From Cystobacter fuscus DSM 2262 (GTDB taxonomy: Bacteria; Myxococcota; Myxococcia; Myxococcales; Myxococcaceae), in the NCBI RefSeq assembly GCF_000335475.2, contig NZ_ANAH02000010.1, positions 431,453-495,452 of the forward strand: 64,000 bases of DNA. The letters are read 5' to 3'. Position 1 is the stretch's first letter; every line of letters starts with the position of its first letter. Of the stretch, positions 29,439 through 38,201 are shown piece by piece. Below the pieces are notes generated by a model. That model ran no database searches, had not been told where the DNA came from, and saw nothing but the letters and a program-made list of their open reading frames with translations. A program made the position numbers and the translations under genes.

Positions 29439-30941
29439 TCAGCCCGGCGGGTGCAACTCAAGCACGCCTCGCAACAGGAGCTCCTCCAGCACGGGCCGGC
29501 TGTTCTCGGTGGCAAGGGCGCTCCAGGGGGGCCGGTTTTTCCGGACGTAGCGCAGCAACTGATGTATGCCCTCGCTGATTTCCAGGGGCGGGAAGAAATC
29601 GTCGCCGGGGACGACGATTTGGACGCGCTGCACCTCGGACTCGGGGCCACTGATGACCTCGAGCTGGAAGCGGATGCCTTCGGCCAGCCCTACCCGGGCG
29701 CGGGCGCACGCTCCGCCGCGGAGGGCCTCGCGGGAGCGGAAGTGCGTCTCGACGTGGTGCGCCACGGGGTGGGTGATGGCCTCCGCGGAGTCGAGGATCT
29801 GGTAGGCGCCCGGGGTGCCTTGCGGCAGGTGCCTGGCGATGAGGTATCCCCCGTGAAGCGTGGTGATGCCCACTGTCTGGAAGTGGTCCAGGAGTGCTCG
29901 GACATGGGCCCGGCGCCCGCTCGCGGTCCCCAGGTGTCTCGAGTGTCCCTCCACGTAGCCCGCGATGGGCAGGGCCTTCTCCACGAGGACGAGCACGTCG
30001 AGGGGCGGCGTCCCCTCGCTCCAGGAGAGGATGCGCTCTTCCAGCCCACCCAGGTTGATGATGTCCGTGGTGATGGACAGGACGCCCCCTTCGTTGAGGT
30101 GCCGCGGCCCCTCCTGGAAGAGCCGGCGGAGGAGGTCCTCTCCCGTGGGTCCTCCATCGCGGTAGAGCAGGCGCGCCACGGAGGGAGGCTGGGGGACGAA
30201 CGGAGGGTTCGCGAGGATTCGATCGAAGCAGGTGCCGCGGACAGGCTCGAAGAGGTCGCCCTGGACGAAGCGGGCGTTGCGGATGCCATTGAGCGCGGCG
30301 TTGAAGCGCGAGAAGCGGACGGCCCGGGGGTTGATGTCCACCCCGATCACTTCCTCACTGTAGTGTGCGGCGACGAGTCCCTGGATGCCGCTGCCGCAGC
30401 AGAGGTCGAGCGTCCGTCGGCTCGGGGAACGGGGCGCGGCGCAGCCCAGCCCGACGCTGTCGTATCCGATGTACATGACGCGATCCGGCAGGTCTTCGCC
30501 CTCGGGCCAGAGGGGTGAGTACCTGCCGGTGTCCGTCGCGAGCAGCAGCTCCCCGAAGCAGTACAGATGCACCTGCGAGTGCCACTGCTCCCCCGAGGGG
30601 ACGATGACGCCGAGCTCCAGCAGCAGGTTCACGGAGTCCGGAGACAGTGCCGCCTCCAGCGCGGACCGCCCCAGCGGGAGATCGAGCAGGAAGAGACGGA
30701 CGAGGTCCGCCAGTGGCGTGGTGGGGAGCACCCAGCGGTCGTAGTAGTGGAAGTGCTCGGGCTGCAGGGCCAGCAGGTGGGGAAGCCCCAGCAGGGCGGT
30801 GACCTGGTCCTCACGGTAGCCGGCGCGGTCCAACTCGCGCCGCAGCGCCTGGAGCCGCTCGAGGGGCCCGGAGGTCTCGGACGCGAAGGCCTCGAAGATG
30901 CGGTGTCCGAAACGACCTGCGCTCAGTTGGTCCAGTGTCAT
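29439..30941 (-). CDS. SAM-dependent methyltransferase, HemK/N5-Gln type
   Basis: 500 residues. The SAM-binding motif LDLCCGSGIQGL (178-188) and NPPF in ILANPPFVPQ (245-248) define the class I N-methyltransferase group that alkylates side-chain amides or other nitrogens. About 170 residues precede the catalytic domain and 200 follow, which is unusual for HemK and may bind the substrate. First gene of the operon; GGAGG lies 12 nt before ATG 30941. Likely to methylate the peptide or a tailoring intermediate, by context. Confidence 0.82.
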   Translation of the reverse strand: MTLDQLSAGRFGHRIFEAFASETSGPLERLQALRRELDRAGYREDQVTALLGLPHLLALQPEHFHYYDRWVLPTTPLADLVRLFLLDLPLGRSALEAALSPDSVNLLLELGVIVPSGEQWHSQVHLYCFGELLLATDTGRYSPLWPEGEDLPDRVMYIGYDSVGLGCAAPRSPSRRTLDLCCGSGIQGLVAAHYSEEVIGVDINPRAVRFSRFNAALNGIRNARFVQGDLFEPVRGTCFDRILANPPFVPQPPSVARLLYRDGGPTGEDLLRRLFQEGPRHLNEGGVLSITTDIINLGGLEERILSWSEGTPPLDVLVLVEKALPIAGYVEGHSRHLGTASGRRAHVRALLDHFQTVGITTLHGGYLIARHLPQGTPGAYQILDSAEAITHPVAHHVETHFRSREALRGGACARARVGLAEGIRFQLEVISGPESEVQRVQIVVPGDDFFPPLEISEGIHQLLRYVRKNRPPWSALATENSRPVLEELLLRGVLELHPPG

Positions 30942-31383
30942 GTGCGCGCGCTGCCTCCGACTGCGGTGGAGCGGGGACTCGTCAGCCCGTCGTTGGATGG
31001 TAGCATCTCATCCGAGTCCAACATTTCGAATTCAATGCGATGGGTCGTACGATGCAGCGTGGATGTGAAATGTCACCTGGGTTCCCCCCGGGGCACACAA
31101 CGCGTCCCTCGAACGATGCCATATGCCATCATGAAAACAACACACCGTGCGTATAGCGGCCTTCTCTCCTCGAGACGCTCGGCCGCCCAGGTCTCTTGCG
31201 AGTTGCAGCGGCTAAGCCAGCTCACGCGAGAACGACGCGACCACCTCTCCCAGGCGCTCGGGTTGTTCGAACGGAAGGCCGTGGGAGGCGTCCTGTACCT
31301 GTTCACGCGTGGGTTGAGGCTCCGCAGTTCAATTCACCTTCGAGCCCGCGCGCCAAGTCAGTGAAGTTTAATGGGAGTCCGGG
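30942..31383 (-). promoter_or_regulatory. Upstream region of the RiPP-like operon
   Basis: 442 bp between the methyltransferase start and the stop of the exporter gene. It must hold the operon promoter, probably in the AT-richer part around 30990-31070. A hydrolase fossil occupies 31212-31328. No palindromic operator or riboswitch was recognised. Confidence 0.4.
31212..31328 (-). pseudogene. C-terminal fossil of an alpha/beta hydrolase
   Basis: The minus frame reads EQVQDASHGLPFEQPERLGE then VVASFSRELA-stop, the typical tail of alpha/beta hydrolases with the catalytic His in SHGLP. A stop lies just upstream at 31329-31331, so only the tail survives. Inferred from motif resemblance. Confidence 0.5.
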
Positions 31384-32331
31384 TCACGCATGGGACGACT
31401 GGGGGACCTCGGGAGGAGGCGGGCGCGGGCGCAGGAGGCCCGGCGCGCTGACGACGAGAATCCCCGCCAGGACCAGCACGGCGCCCACGGCGAAGGAGGC
31501 GTCCGCCCGCTCGTGCAGCACCAGCACTCCCGCGCTGACGCCGAACAGGGGCGTCATGAACGAGAACACCGACAGAGTGGAGGCGAGGTAGCGCCGCAGG
31601 AGCCAGAACCAGACGAGATAGCTGGCGAAGCACACCACGATGCCCTGGAAGAGCAGACTCGCCCACGCCACGCCGGTGAGTGACACCGGGCCCGCCTGAC
31701 CCGTGAGGAGGGCCACGGGCAGCAGGAACACGAAGCCGCCCAGCAATTGGTAGAGCAGCGTCTGGGTGGGACGCGCGTCGGAAAGCGCCGAGACGCGCAC
31801 CACCACGGTGGTCGCGCCCCACGCGAGCCCCGCGAGCAGACCCAGCGCGTCGCCCCCAATCATTTCCAGGCTGACCCCTCCCTGGAGAAATCCGCCGCCG
31901 AAGGCCAGCAGGATGCCGGCGAACGCCACCCCCATGCCGGCCCACTGAGCGGGCCTCAGCCGCTCGGAGGGCACGAGCCAGTGCAGGCCCAGCGCGGCGA
32001 ACACGGGCGAGGTGTAGAGGAACACGGCCATGTGCGAGGCGTGGGTGTGGCGCAGGCCCTCACCCACGAAGAGGAACTCCGCGGCGAAGAACGCGCCCGC
32101 CAGCAGGCCGGGACGCAAGGTTCCATCCCGGAAGGACAAGCGCTCGCCACGCACCCAGCACAGCAGGCCCACGAGCAGCGCGCTGATGCCCGAGCGCAGG
32201 GTCATCTGCATCAAGGGGGGAACGTGGGGCGCGGCCAGTTTGACGGCCACCTGCTGCATGCCCCAGATGGAGCACAGCAGGAGCATCGTCGCGAGCGCGA
32301 AGCCATCGGCGGGTTTCCGGGAGGAACTCAT
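31384..32331 (-). CDS. EamA/DMT-family transporter
   Basis: 315 residues with ten membrane helices in two EamA repeats (CSIWGMQQVAVKLAAPHVPP at the N-terminus, GLLAGLAWGATTVVVRVSAL mid-protein). A metabolite exporter of the inner membrane. ATG 32331 (MSSSRKPADG) is preferred to an in-frame start at 32433 that would overlap the regulator gene. Divergent from an AraC regulator, an arrangement seen for NimT/NimR efflux pairs. Confidence 0.9.
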   Translation of the reverse strand: MSSSRKPADGFALATMLLLCSIWGMQQVAVKLAAPHVPPLMQMTLRSGISALLVGLLCWVRGERLSFRDGTLRPGLLAGAFFAAEFLFVGEGLRHTHASHMAVFLYTSPVFAALGLHWLVPSERLRPAQWAGMGVAFAGILLAFGGGFLQGGVSLEMIGGDALGLLAGLAWGATTVVVRVSALSDARPTQTLLYQLLGGFVFLLPVALLTGQAGPVSLTGVAWASLLFQGIVVCFASYLVWFWLLRRYLASTLSVFSFMTPLFGVSAGVLVLHERADASFAVGAVLVLAGILVVSAPGLLRPRPPPPEVPQSSHA

Positions 32332-32401
32332 GCCCCCATATTGCGTGTGGCGGGCCCGATTCATATAGCGAGAATCCGACAACCCATGCCGAGAAGCCGC
32401 C

Positions 32402-33187
32402 ATGGCGAAGCAACTCCAGGTTCCTTTCACCACGAAGCTTCCGTACCCCGTCTATTTCCGCACGGCCAACCTGACGGAGGAAGCCTCGTACCCCCGGCAC
32501 CGTCATCCCTGGGGGGAGTTCGTCTACGCCTTCAGCGGGGTGATGGAGCTCAAGCTCGCCGACAGCCACTACCTGGCGCCGCCGCAGTACGGCATCTGGC
32601 TGCCCCCCGACGTGGAGCACATCGGCATGAATCGCCACGAGGCGAGCCACTGCTCGCTCTACCTCTCCCGGGAGCGCTGCCGTGCCCTGCCGAAGACGAC
32701 GTGCGCGCTCGCGGTCAGCCCGCTGATCAAGTCGCTCCTCGAGCACCTGCGCGAGCACGGGGTGGACCATCCCCGCACGAGCAGTGATCGCCGGCTCCTG
32801 CAGGTGCTCATCGACCAGCTCGCCCTGGCCCCGACCCAGGGCAGCTACCTGCCCATCTCCGACGATCCGTTGTTGCGCCAGGTGCTGACGGCCCTGGAGG
32901 AGAATCCGGCGGATGGGCGCTCGCTGGCGCAGTGGGCGCGGCAGGTGCACACCACGGAGCGCACGCTCGAGCGCCGCTGCCAGCAGCACCTGGGCCTGTC
33001 CTTCACGGACTGGCGCCAGCGGCTGCGAGTCGTCAAGGCGCTGGCGATGCTGGAGACGGGCCGCTCGGTGGAGGCCATCGCGCTGGACCTGGGCTACAGC
33101 AGCGCTTCCGCCTTCATCGCGATGTTCCGGAGAATGACGGGCACCACGCCGGACAAGGTGCGCGGCCAGGGCCTCGCGGCTTCCTGA
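32402..33187 (+). CDS. AraC-family regulator, divergent from the exporter
   Basis: 261 residues. The N-terminal cupin sensor has PRHRHPWGEFVYAFSG, and the C-terminal AraC domain has two helix-turn-helices (SLAQWARQVHTTERTLERRC and SVEAIALDLGYSSASAFIAM). The 70-bp gap to the exporter start is the likely operator. It probably controls the exporter and itself. Confidence 0.9.
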   Translation: MAKQLQVPFTTKLPYPVYFRTANLTEEASYPRHRHPWGEFVYAFSGVMELKLADSHYLAPPQYGIWLPPDVEHIGMNRHEASHCSLYLSRERCRALPKTTCALAVSPLIKSLLEHLREHGVDHPRTSSDRRLLQVLIDQLALAPTQGSYLPISDDPLLRQVLTALEENPADGRSLAQWARQVHTTERTLERRCQQHLGLSFTDWRQRLRVVKALAMLETGRSVEAIALDLGYSSASAFIAMFRRMTGTTPDKVRGQGLAAS

Positions 33188-33278
33188 CGCGTCGTCCGCG
33201 CCGCGGGGTCGCCTGGAGCGGGCCGGGTCAGCCCCTGGATGCGGCGGGATTCGAAGCCGCCGCCTGGCTCTGAACGGC

Positions 33279-34133
33279 TCAGTCGCCTTCTCCGGCGGAC
33301 AGGGGCAGGGACCCGGATGAGTGAGAGAGGGCGCGGTAGGTATCCAGGAAGCCGTGACAGATATCACCCTGTCCCGAGAACAGGGCCTTGGTCGCTTTCG
33401 GAAGCAGGTACCAGGGAATCGTTGGGTAGTGGTGGTGGGTATAGTGGAAGCCGTTATTGTGGTGCAGGAAGTTGGTGATTGGGCTGAGGTTGGAACGGAT
33501 CCCGGTGCGGGTCCGGTAGTGGTCGGTGATCTCCGACCAATAGAGATGGCTTTGACATGACCAGAAGAAGGGGATGAGCCAGTAAAGCACCAGCAGGTGG
33601 AGAACCCCGGTCGCGGCGCAGAGCAGCGAGACCACGGCCCAGAAGGCGACGATCTTGCGCCCCTCCTTCCAGGGCCGCGGGGTCAGCACGCGGCAGTAGT
33701 ACGCCCCAGCGAAGCCGAGCACGGGACGGACGAACCAGATCCAAAACATGTTGATGCCGGGCCTGTCGAGGCCGAGCGCCCGGTAGTCCGCCACCAGATG
33801 GTCTTCCGGCATCCCGAGGCGGCGGTGGTGCACCAGGTGCTCGGTGCGCATTTGCGCGACGGTACAGAAGAACGGGAGGCCGTAGAGGAACTCCAGCCGG
33901 TCGTTCCAACTGCGCTTCCGGAAAAGGTTGTAGTGCGACGCCTCGTGGAGCAGCGCCTCGCTGAGGGCGAATTGGAAGGCCCCGATCAACCAGGCCGCCA
34001 CCGGGTAGAGGTACCACCGATCCAACCAGAGGGAGACCGTGATGACAGCGGCGATCGCGGCCCAGTCCCGGCCAATGGCCAGGAAGCCACGGAGGTTGCT
34101 GCGCTGGACGAACTGCTGTGGTGTGCTGGACAC
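33279..34133 (-). CDS. Membrane fatty acid desaturase-family protein
   Basis: 284 residues, GTG start. The three His boxes are present: HEASH, HLVHH and HYTHHHYP, which bind a di-iron centre. Several membrane helices are visible. It may desaturate or hydroxylate lipid or other hydrophobic substrates. It lies 44 bp downstream of the PaaK-like gene, so it may belong to the same operon. Confidence 0.88.
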   Translation of the reverse strand: MSSTPQQFVQRSNLRGFLAIGRDWAAIAAVITVSLWLDRWYLYPVAAWLIGAFQFALSEALLHEASHYNLFRKRSWNDRLEFLYGLPFFCTVAQMRTEHLVHHRRLGMPEDHLVADYRALGLDRPGINMFWIWFVRPVLGFAGAYYCRVLTPRPWKEGRKIVAFWAVVSLLCAATGVLHLLVLYWLIPFFWSCQSHLYWSEITDHYRTRTGIRSNLSPITNFLHHNNGFHYTHHHYPTIPWYLLPKATKALFSGQGDICHGFLDTYRALSHSSGSLPLSAGEGD

Positions 34134-34177
34134 GAACGGACCTCTGCGTGAAGACGGATAGGTGCTCCAGGACAGCG

Positions 34178-35482
34178 TCAGCGAGCCGCCTCCATCTGTT
34201 CCAGGCGGGGTGGCCGACTGGCGTCGACGAGTGCCGCCAGTTCCGCGGGCGTACAGGTGTAGCTGGGCTTGCCGGGTCTCCCGAACGCGACCGGCTCATT
34301 CCGGTCATAGAGGGTTCCCTTGGGGACCAGGTCTACCCATACCTGGACGCCATGGTCTTGCCGTAGCTGTTCCAGGAGTCCTGGCTGGATTTGATCCCCG
34401 TCCCGCTCCTTCTCCACGATGAAGCGCAGCCTTCGCGGTTCAGCGGCTGCCTTCCAGAACCGGCGGCTCGGGAGCTTGGACACGATCGCTTGCAGTTCCC
34501 AGAGGTCGAACGGCTTGTCCTGGACCCACAGGATGTCGTCCGCCCGGCCGCGGACCTGCAGCGTGGTGTTCTGGCCACACGCACAGGGTCGCGTCAGCAG
34601 CCTCACCCTGTCGCCGGTCACGTACCGGATCATGGGGGTGGCCTCGGGGGTCAGGGACGTGACGACCAGGTTTCCCGTCTCCCCCTGCGCCACCTCCTGC
34701 TCCAGGCGATCATCCAGAACCTCCATCCAGAAGTCGCCCCATGGGTGCAGCCCGTGCTGCGCGCAGTCCATGGCCTGAGGTCCCGTCTCGGTCATTCCAT
34801 AGTTGTCATACACGGGGACTCCCCAGATTTCGTGGAGGAGCTGACGACGGTAGGGGGTCAGGGGCTCTCCGCCACAGCAGATGGCACGCAGGTGGGGGAA
34901 GTCGCGGCGAGTGTCGAGGCCCGCCATCTCCGCCGCTTCGGCGATCACCACTGCCTGCAGCGACAAGGTGGCCAGGACGCTCACCTGCAGCTTGCGCATC
35001 AACTGGACCACGCGCGGCAGGGGGGTGATCGGGGTCCCGGTGTCCGCGGCAATCACACACGCCTGCTTGCGATGGACCGCCGCCTGGACGAAGTGCGCGA
35101 TGGAGGAGAGCGCATACGGAAACCTGATGAGCACCCGATCCTCTTCATGGAAGCCGACTCCCCATTCCGCCAGCTGCGTGTGGATCCGCGCCATGCTCTC
35201 GCCGCTGTACCAGACGGACACCGGATCTCCCGTCGTCGCGGAGGTCTCGTGGTACTGCAGGACTTTCTGGCGAGGAACGCATACCAGTCCCTCCGGCGAT
35301 TGCTGGCGCAGGTCTTCCTTCCTCAAGAAGGGGAGCCGTTTGAAGTCTTTCCAGGACTGGAGCCGCGTGCTCGGCAGATGGTTCCTGTAGAAGGGCGAGT
35401 TGCGTGCATGCCGCAAGACCAGATTGATGGCTTCCAGTGGGTAGAGTGATGCCATGTTCCCGCTTCCTGTGTGGATGTTCAT
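34178..35482 (-). CDS. PaaK-like (phenylacetate-CoA ligase family) adenylate-forming enzyme
   Basis: 434 residues from ATG 35482 (ATG 35455 is a second candidate). ETSATTGDPVSVWYS is the phosphate-binding loop, VYDNYGMTETGPQAMDC the core motif, and the C-terminal CACGQNTTLQVRGRADDILWV resembles the metal-binding region of this family. It activates an aromatic or other carboxylate as an acyl-adenylate. It overlaps the amidohydrolase stop by 4 bp. In this locus an aminohydroxybenzoate is a plausible substrate, by inference. Confidence 0.85.
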   Translation of the reverse strand: MNIHTGSGNMASLYPLEAINLVLRHARNSPFYRNHLPSTRLQSWKDFKRLPFLRKEDLRQQSPEGLVCVPRQKVLQYHETSATTGDPVSVWYSGESMARIHTQLAEWGVGFHEEDRVLIRFPYALSSIAHFVQAAVHRKQACVIAADTGTPITPLPRVVQLMRKLQVSVLATLSLQAVVIAEAAEMAGLDTRRDFPHLRAICCGGEPLTPYRRQLLHEIWGVPVYDNYGMTETGPQAMDCAQHGLHPWGDFWMEVLDDRLEQEVAQGETGNLVVTSLTPEATPMIRYVTGDRVRLLTRPCACGQNTTLQVRGRADDILWVQDKPFDLWELQAIVSKLPSRRFWKAAAEPRRLRFIVEKERDGDQIQPGLLEQLRQDHGVQVWVDLVPKGTLYDRNEPVAFGRPGKPSYTCTPAELAALVDASRPPRLEQMEAAR

Positions 35483-36234
35483 TCGAGGCGAAGCAACTCG
35501 CGGATGTTCTTGCCGAGGATCCTCTCGCGCTCCGGTTCGGAGATGGGAAGCAGGAGGATCTTCTTGAGCTCCACGGCTGGGTGGGACAGGGGGTACTCGG
35601 ACCCGAAGAGCACCTTGTGGGCTCCGGCCTTCTTCACCGATTCGTGGATGTGCAGATAGGTGCCGAGCGAGGTCTCCAGGAAGAAGTTGTCCAGCTCGGA
35701 GGCGGCGGCCGTCGCCTCCTGGTCGGCCGGTCCATGTCCCATGTGCTCCAGGACGAAGTTCGTGTGAGGGAATCGCCTGGCCAGCCCGGCGAACCGGGCT
35801 GTATCCACCCCCGGGCGCGGCACGACATGCGAGTAGACAGGTACCCCGCGCTCGCCGCAGAGCAGCACCAGCTCGGCGACCGCTTCGCTGTCGAACGACA
35901 GCGCGTGAATCAGGGGCGCCAGCTTCAAGCCGCGAAACCCGCTCTTCAGATACTGCTCCAGCTTCTGCACTGCCCGCGGCTCGAGTGGATCCACGCAGGC
36001 GAGCCCATGGAGCTGGGAATGGGTCTGGAAGGACTGCTCCACATAGTCGTTGGGCGGAGGCTGGTTGAACGGCTCGGCCTTGCCAGTCAGGTAGTCGCTC
36101 ATCCGTCTGATATCCAGCATGCCTCCTGGGCCGATGACGCCCTGCTGGATGTCGCTCTGTTCGAGCTGTTCTAGATACTCCTTTGTCTCTCCAAAGAGGG
36201 TGGGAGAGACGTGGGCATGTGCATCAATCACCAT
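35479..36234 (-). CDS. Amidohydrolase 2-family TIM-barrel enzyme
   Basis: 251 residues from ATG 36234. The N-terminal metal motif VIDAHAHV, GLKLAPLIHAL, HVVPRPGVD, VLEHMGHG and VLFGSEYPLSHP follow the ACMSD/amidohydrolase 2 order. The family includes aromatic decarboxylases as well as hydrolases. It is divergent from the multicopper oxidase, with 284 bp between starts. Confidence 0.85.
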   Translation of the reverse strand: MVIDAHAHVSPTLFGETKEYLEQLEQSDIQQGVIGPGGMLDIRRMSDYLTGKAEPFNQPPPNDYVEQSFQTHSQLHGLACVDPLEPRAVQKLEQYLKSGFRGLKLAPLIHALSFDSEAVAELVLLCGERGVPVYSHVVPRPGVDTARFAGLARRFPHTNFVLEHMGHGPADQEATAAASELDNFFLETSLGTYLHIHESVKKAGAHKVLFGSEYPLSHPAVELKKILLLPISEPERERILGKNIRELLRLE

Positions 36235-36518
36235 GGAAGTGCTCAAGAGAAGATGGAGGGCCGGGAGTGGCTGATCCCTTCTGTCATTCGGGTTGGATGC
36301 GCGCCGGAAGGGATGTGACGGGCACGAGCCACTCGCTCCAGCAGCCACGCCAACCCCTTGCCTACCCGTCTGCGGCCGTCCCATCACATCGACCTCCTGG
36401 CGACTCAGGTACAGGGATCGCGTGCCTCGCTCACACGGGCATGAATCCAGCATGTGTGCGCGCGGCCAGCGCTGTCATGAGGGCAGGCTGGCGTTTTGTA
36501 AATCAGGGGAGATCACAC

Positions 36519-38195
36519 ATGAGACAAAACGAGACGGGCGTTCCGCAGGCGGGAGTTGGCGTGCGAGGAGGGAGAGGGCTGCGCTCCTTCCGTTCCTTGA
36601 AGGACATGCTCCTGCGTGGGTTGGAGCGTGGGCACGGACACGAGCACGGACACGAGCACGGGGGCGCCTGGGAAAAGCAACCCTCGTTGGAGCTGTACCA
36701 CGAGCTGACGGTCGCCTATGCCACCCACAAGATCCGCCGTGTGCTCGATGATGGTCACGAGCAGGTGGATGAGGTCCGGTTGCGTTCCTACAATGGGAAG
36801 CTGGTGGGACCCACCCTCGAGGTGCGTCCAGGGGACACGTTGAGAATCCTCTTGAGGAACCAACTCCCCTTCAAGGAAGAGCTGGTGGGCGATCATCCGC
36901 ACGTCGGCCCGCATGGTGCCAACGTCACCAACCTCCACTTCCACGGGATGCACGTCTCTCCCGCGGGAAATTCAGACAACGTCCTGCTCGCGATCGGACC
37001 CAACCAGGAACTCGAGTACGAGGTCAAGATACCGGAAGATCACCCCGCCGGCACCCACTGGTACCACGCCCACAAGCATGGCGCGGTGAGCATCCAGCTC
37101 GGCAGCGGCATGGCGGGCCCGTTGATCGTCCGTGGCGACATCGACCAGGTCGAGGGCATCCGCCAAGCCAGGGAGCGCATCATCGTCCTCCAGCAGATTC
37201 CCTACAGGCTGGTCACGGATCCCTACGACAACACCCGGCAGGCGAACATGGTGGAGGAGTTCTCGCAGCTCTTCGAGAACACCTGGCAGCGCGAGCTGGT
37301 CCCCCAGGGGCGGCGTGTCACCCTCAATGGAGAGATCCTACCGACCTTCCGGCTGCGGCCCGGAGAAGTGGAGCGCTGGCGGTTCATCCACGCGGGCGTC
37401 CACTTCCCGTTCCGGCTCCGGCTGGTCCGCGAGGGCGGCAACCCGGCCACCGAGAGCATTCCCTACTACCTGATCGCCATGGATGGCATCACGACGGGTC
37501 GCCTCGACCAGGTGGATGTGACCGAGATGCATCCCGGCTACCGCGAGGACGTGCTGGTTCATGCGGTGGGCAGGGATGGCAAGCCTCTGGCGCGGGGAAC
37601 CTACCTGCTCGTGGACGAGGTGGAGCAGAATCCCGGGGCCCGGGTCCTGGCCCGTGTCGTCGTGGAGGGCCCGCCGAAGATGATGAGGCTGCCCAGGCCG
37701 GAGGCGTTGGCCGCGTTGGCTCCGTTCGAACCCATCCGGGACGAGGAACTCACCAGCACGACGCCCCAGGAGGCTCGTTTCGAGGTCCAGATCGTCAAAC
37801 CGCCTCCAGCTCCGGAGTTCAGGTTCCTGCTCAATGGCAAGGAGTTCAGCCCCCATGATCCCCCGCGCCAGCTCACGCTGGGTGCGGTGGAGGAGTGGGT
37901 CGTCTCCAGCGTGGGCGCCGCCGAGTTCTTCCCGGGCCACCCCTTCCACATCCATACCAATCCGTTCCAGCTCGAGGATGCACAGGGAAGAGTCATCTGG
38001 AAGGACACGATCTTCGTGCCCGTCGGCCAGCAGGTCCGGTTGCGCACCCGTTACCGGCGCTACGTTGGCCAGTTCATGCTGCACTGCCACATCGTGACGC
38101 ACGAGGATGAGGGCATGATGCAGTTGCTGGAGATCGTCCCGCCCAGGCAGGACGCGGGGGGGGCGCCCGGTGGTGGTTCAGGCTCGCATCATTAG
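36519..38195 (+). CDS. Multicopper oxidase, His-rich N-terminus
   Basis: 558 residues. Cu ligands: HFHGMH (about 140-145), HWYHAHKHG (180-188), HPFHIHTNPF and HCHIVTHEDEGMM near the C-terminus. The N-terminus carries HGHEHGHEHGG but no clear signal peptide, so it may be cytoplasmic. ATG 36519 follows AGGGGA. Family activities include laccase and phenoxazinone synthase (oxidation of o-aminophenols). With the aminohydroxybenzoate-type genes next door, an o-aminophenol oxidase is a testable inference. Copper or metal oxidation is the alternative. Confidence 0.9.
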   Translation: MRQNETGVPQAGVGVRGGRGLRSFRSLKDMLLRGLERGHGHEHGHEHGGAWEKQPSLELYHELTVAYATHKIRRVLDDGHEQVDEVRLRSYNGKLVGPTLEVRPGDTLRILLRNQLPFKEELVGDHPHVGPHGANVTNLHFHGMHVSPAGNSDNVLLAIGPNQELEYEVKIPEDHPAGTHWYHAHKHGAVSIQLGSGMAGPLIVRGDIDQVEGIRQARERIIVLQQIPYRLVTDPYDNTRQANMVEEFSQLFENTWQRELVPQGRRVTLNGEILPTFRLRPGEVERWRFIHAGVHFPFRLRLVREGGNPATESIPYYLIAMDGITTGRLDQVDVTEMHPGYREDVLVHAVGRDGKPLARGTYLLVDEVEQNPGARVLARVVVEGPPKMMRLPRPEALAALAPFEPIRDEELTSTTPQEARFEVQIVKPPPAPEFRFLLNGKEFSPHDPPRQLTLGAVEEWVVSSVGAAEFFPGHPFHIHTNPFQLEDAQGRVIWKDTIFVPVGQQVRLRTRYRRYVGQFMLHCHIVTHEDEGMMQLLEIVPPRQDAGGAPGGGSGSHH

Positions 38196-38201
38196 AGCCC
38201 T

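Noticed and set aside
36519..38195. Multicopper oxidase as a copper-resistance protein
   Set aside because: No met-rich region, signal peptide, or copper-pump neighbours; the aromatic-acid genes next door fit aminophenol oxidation better, though this is unproven.
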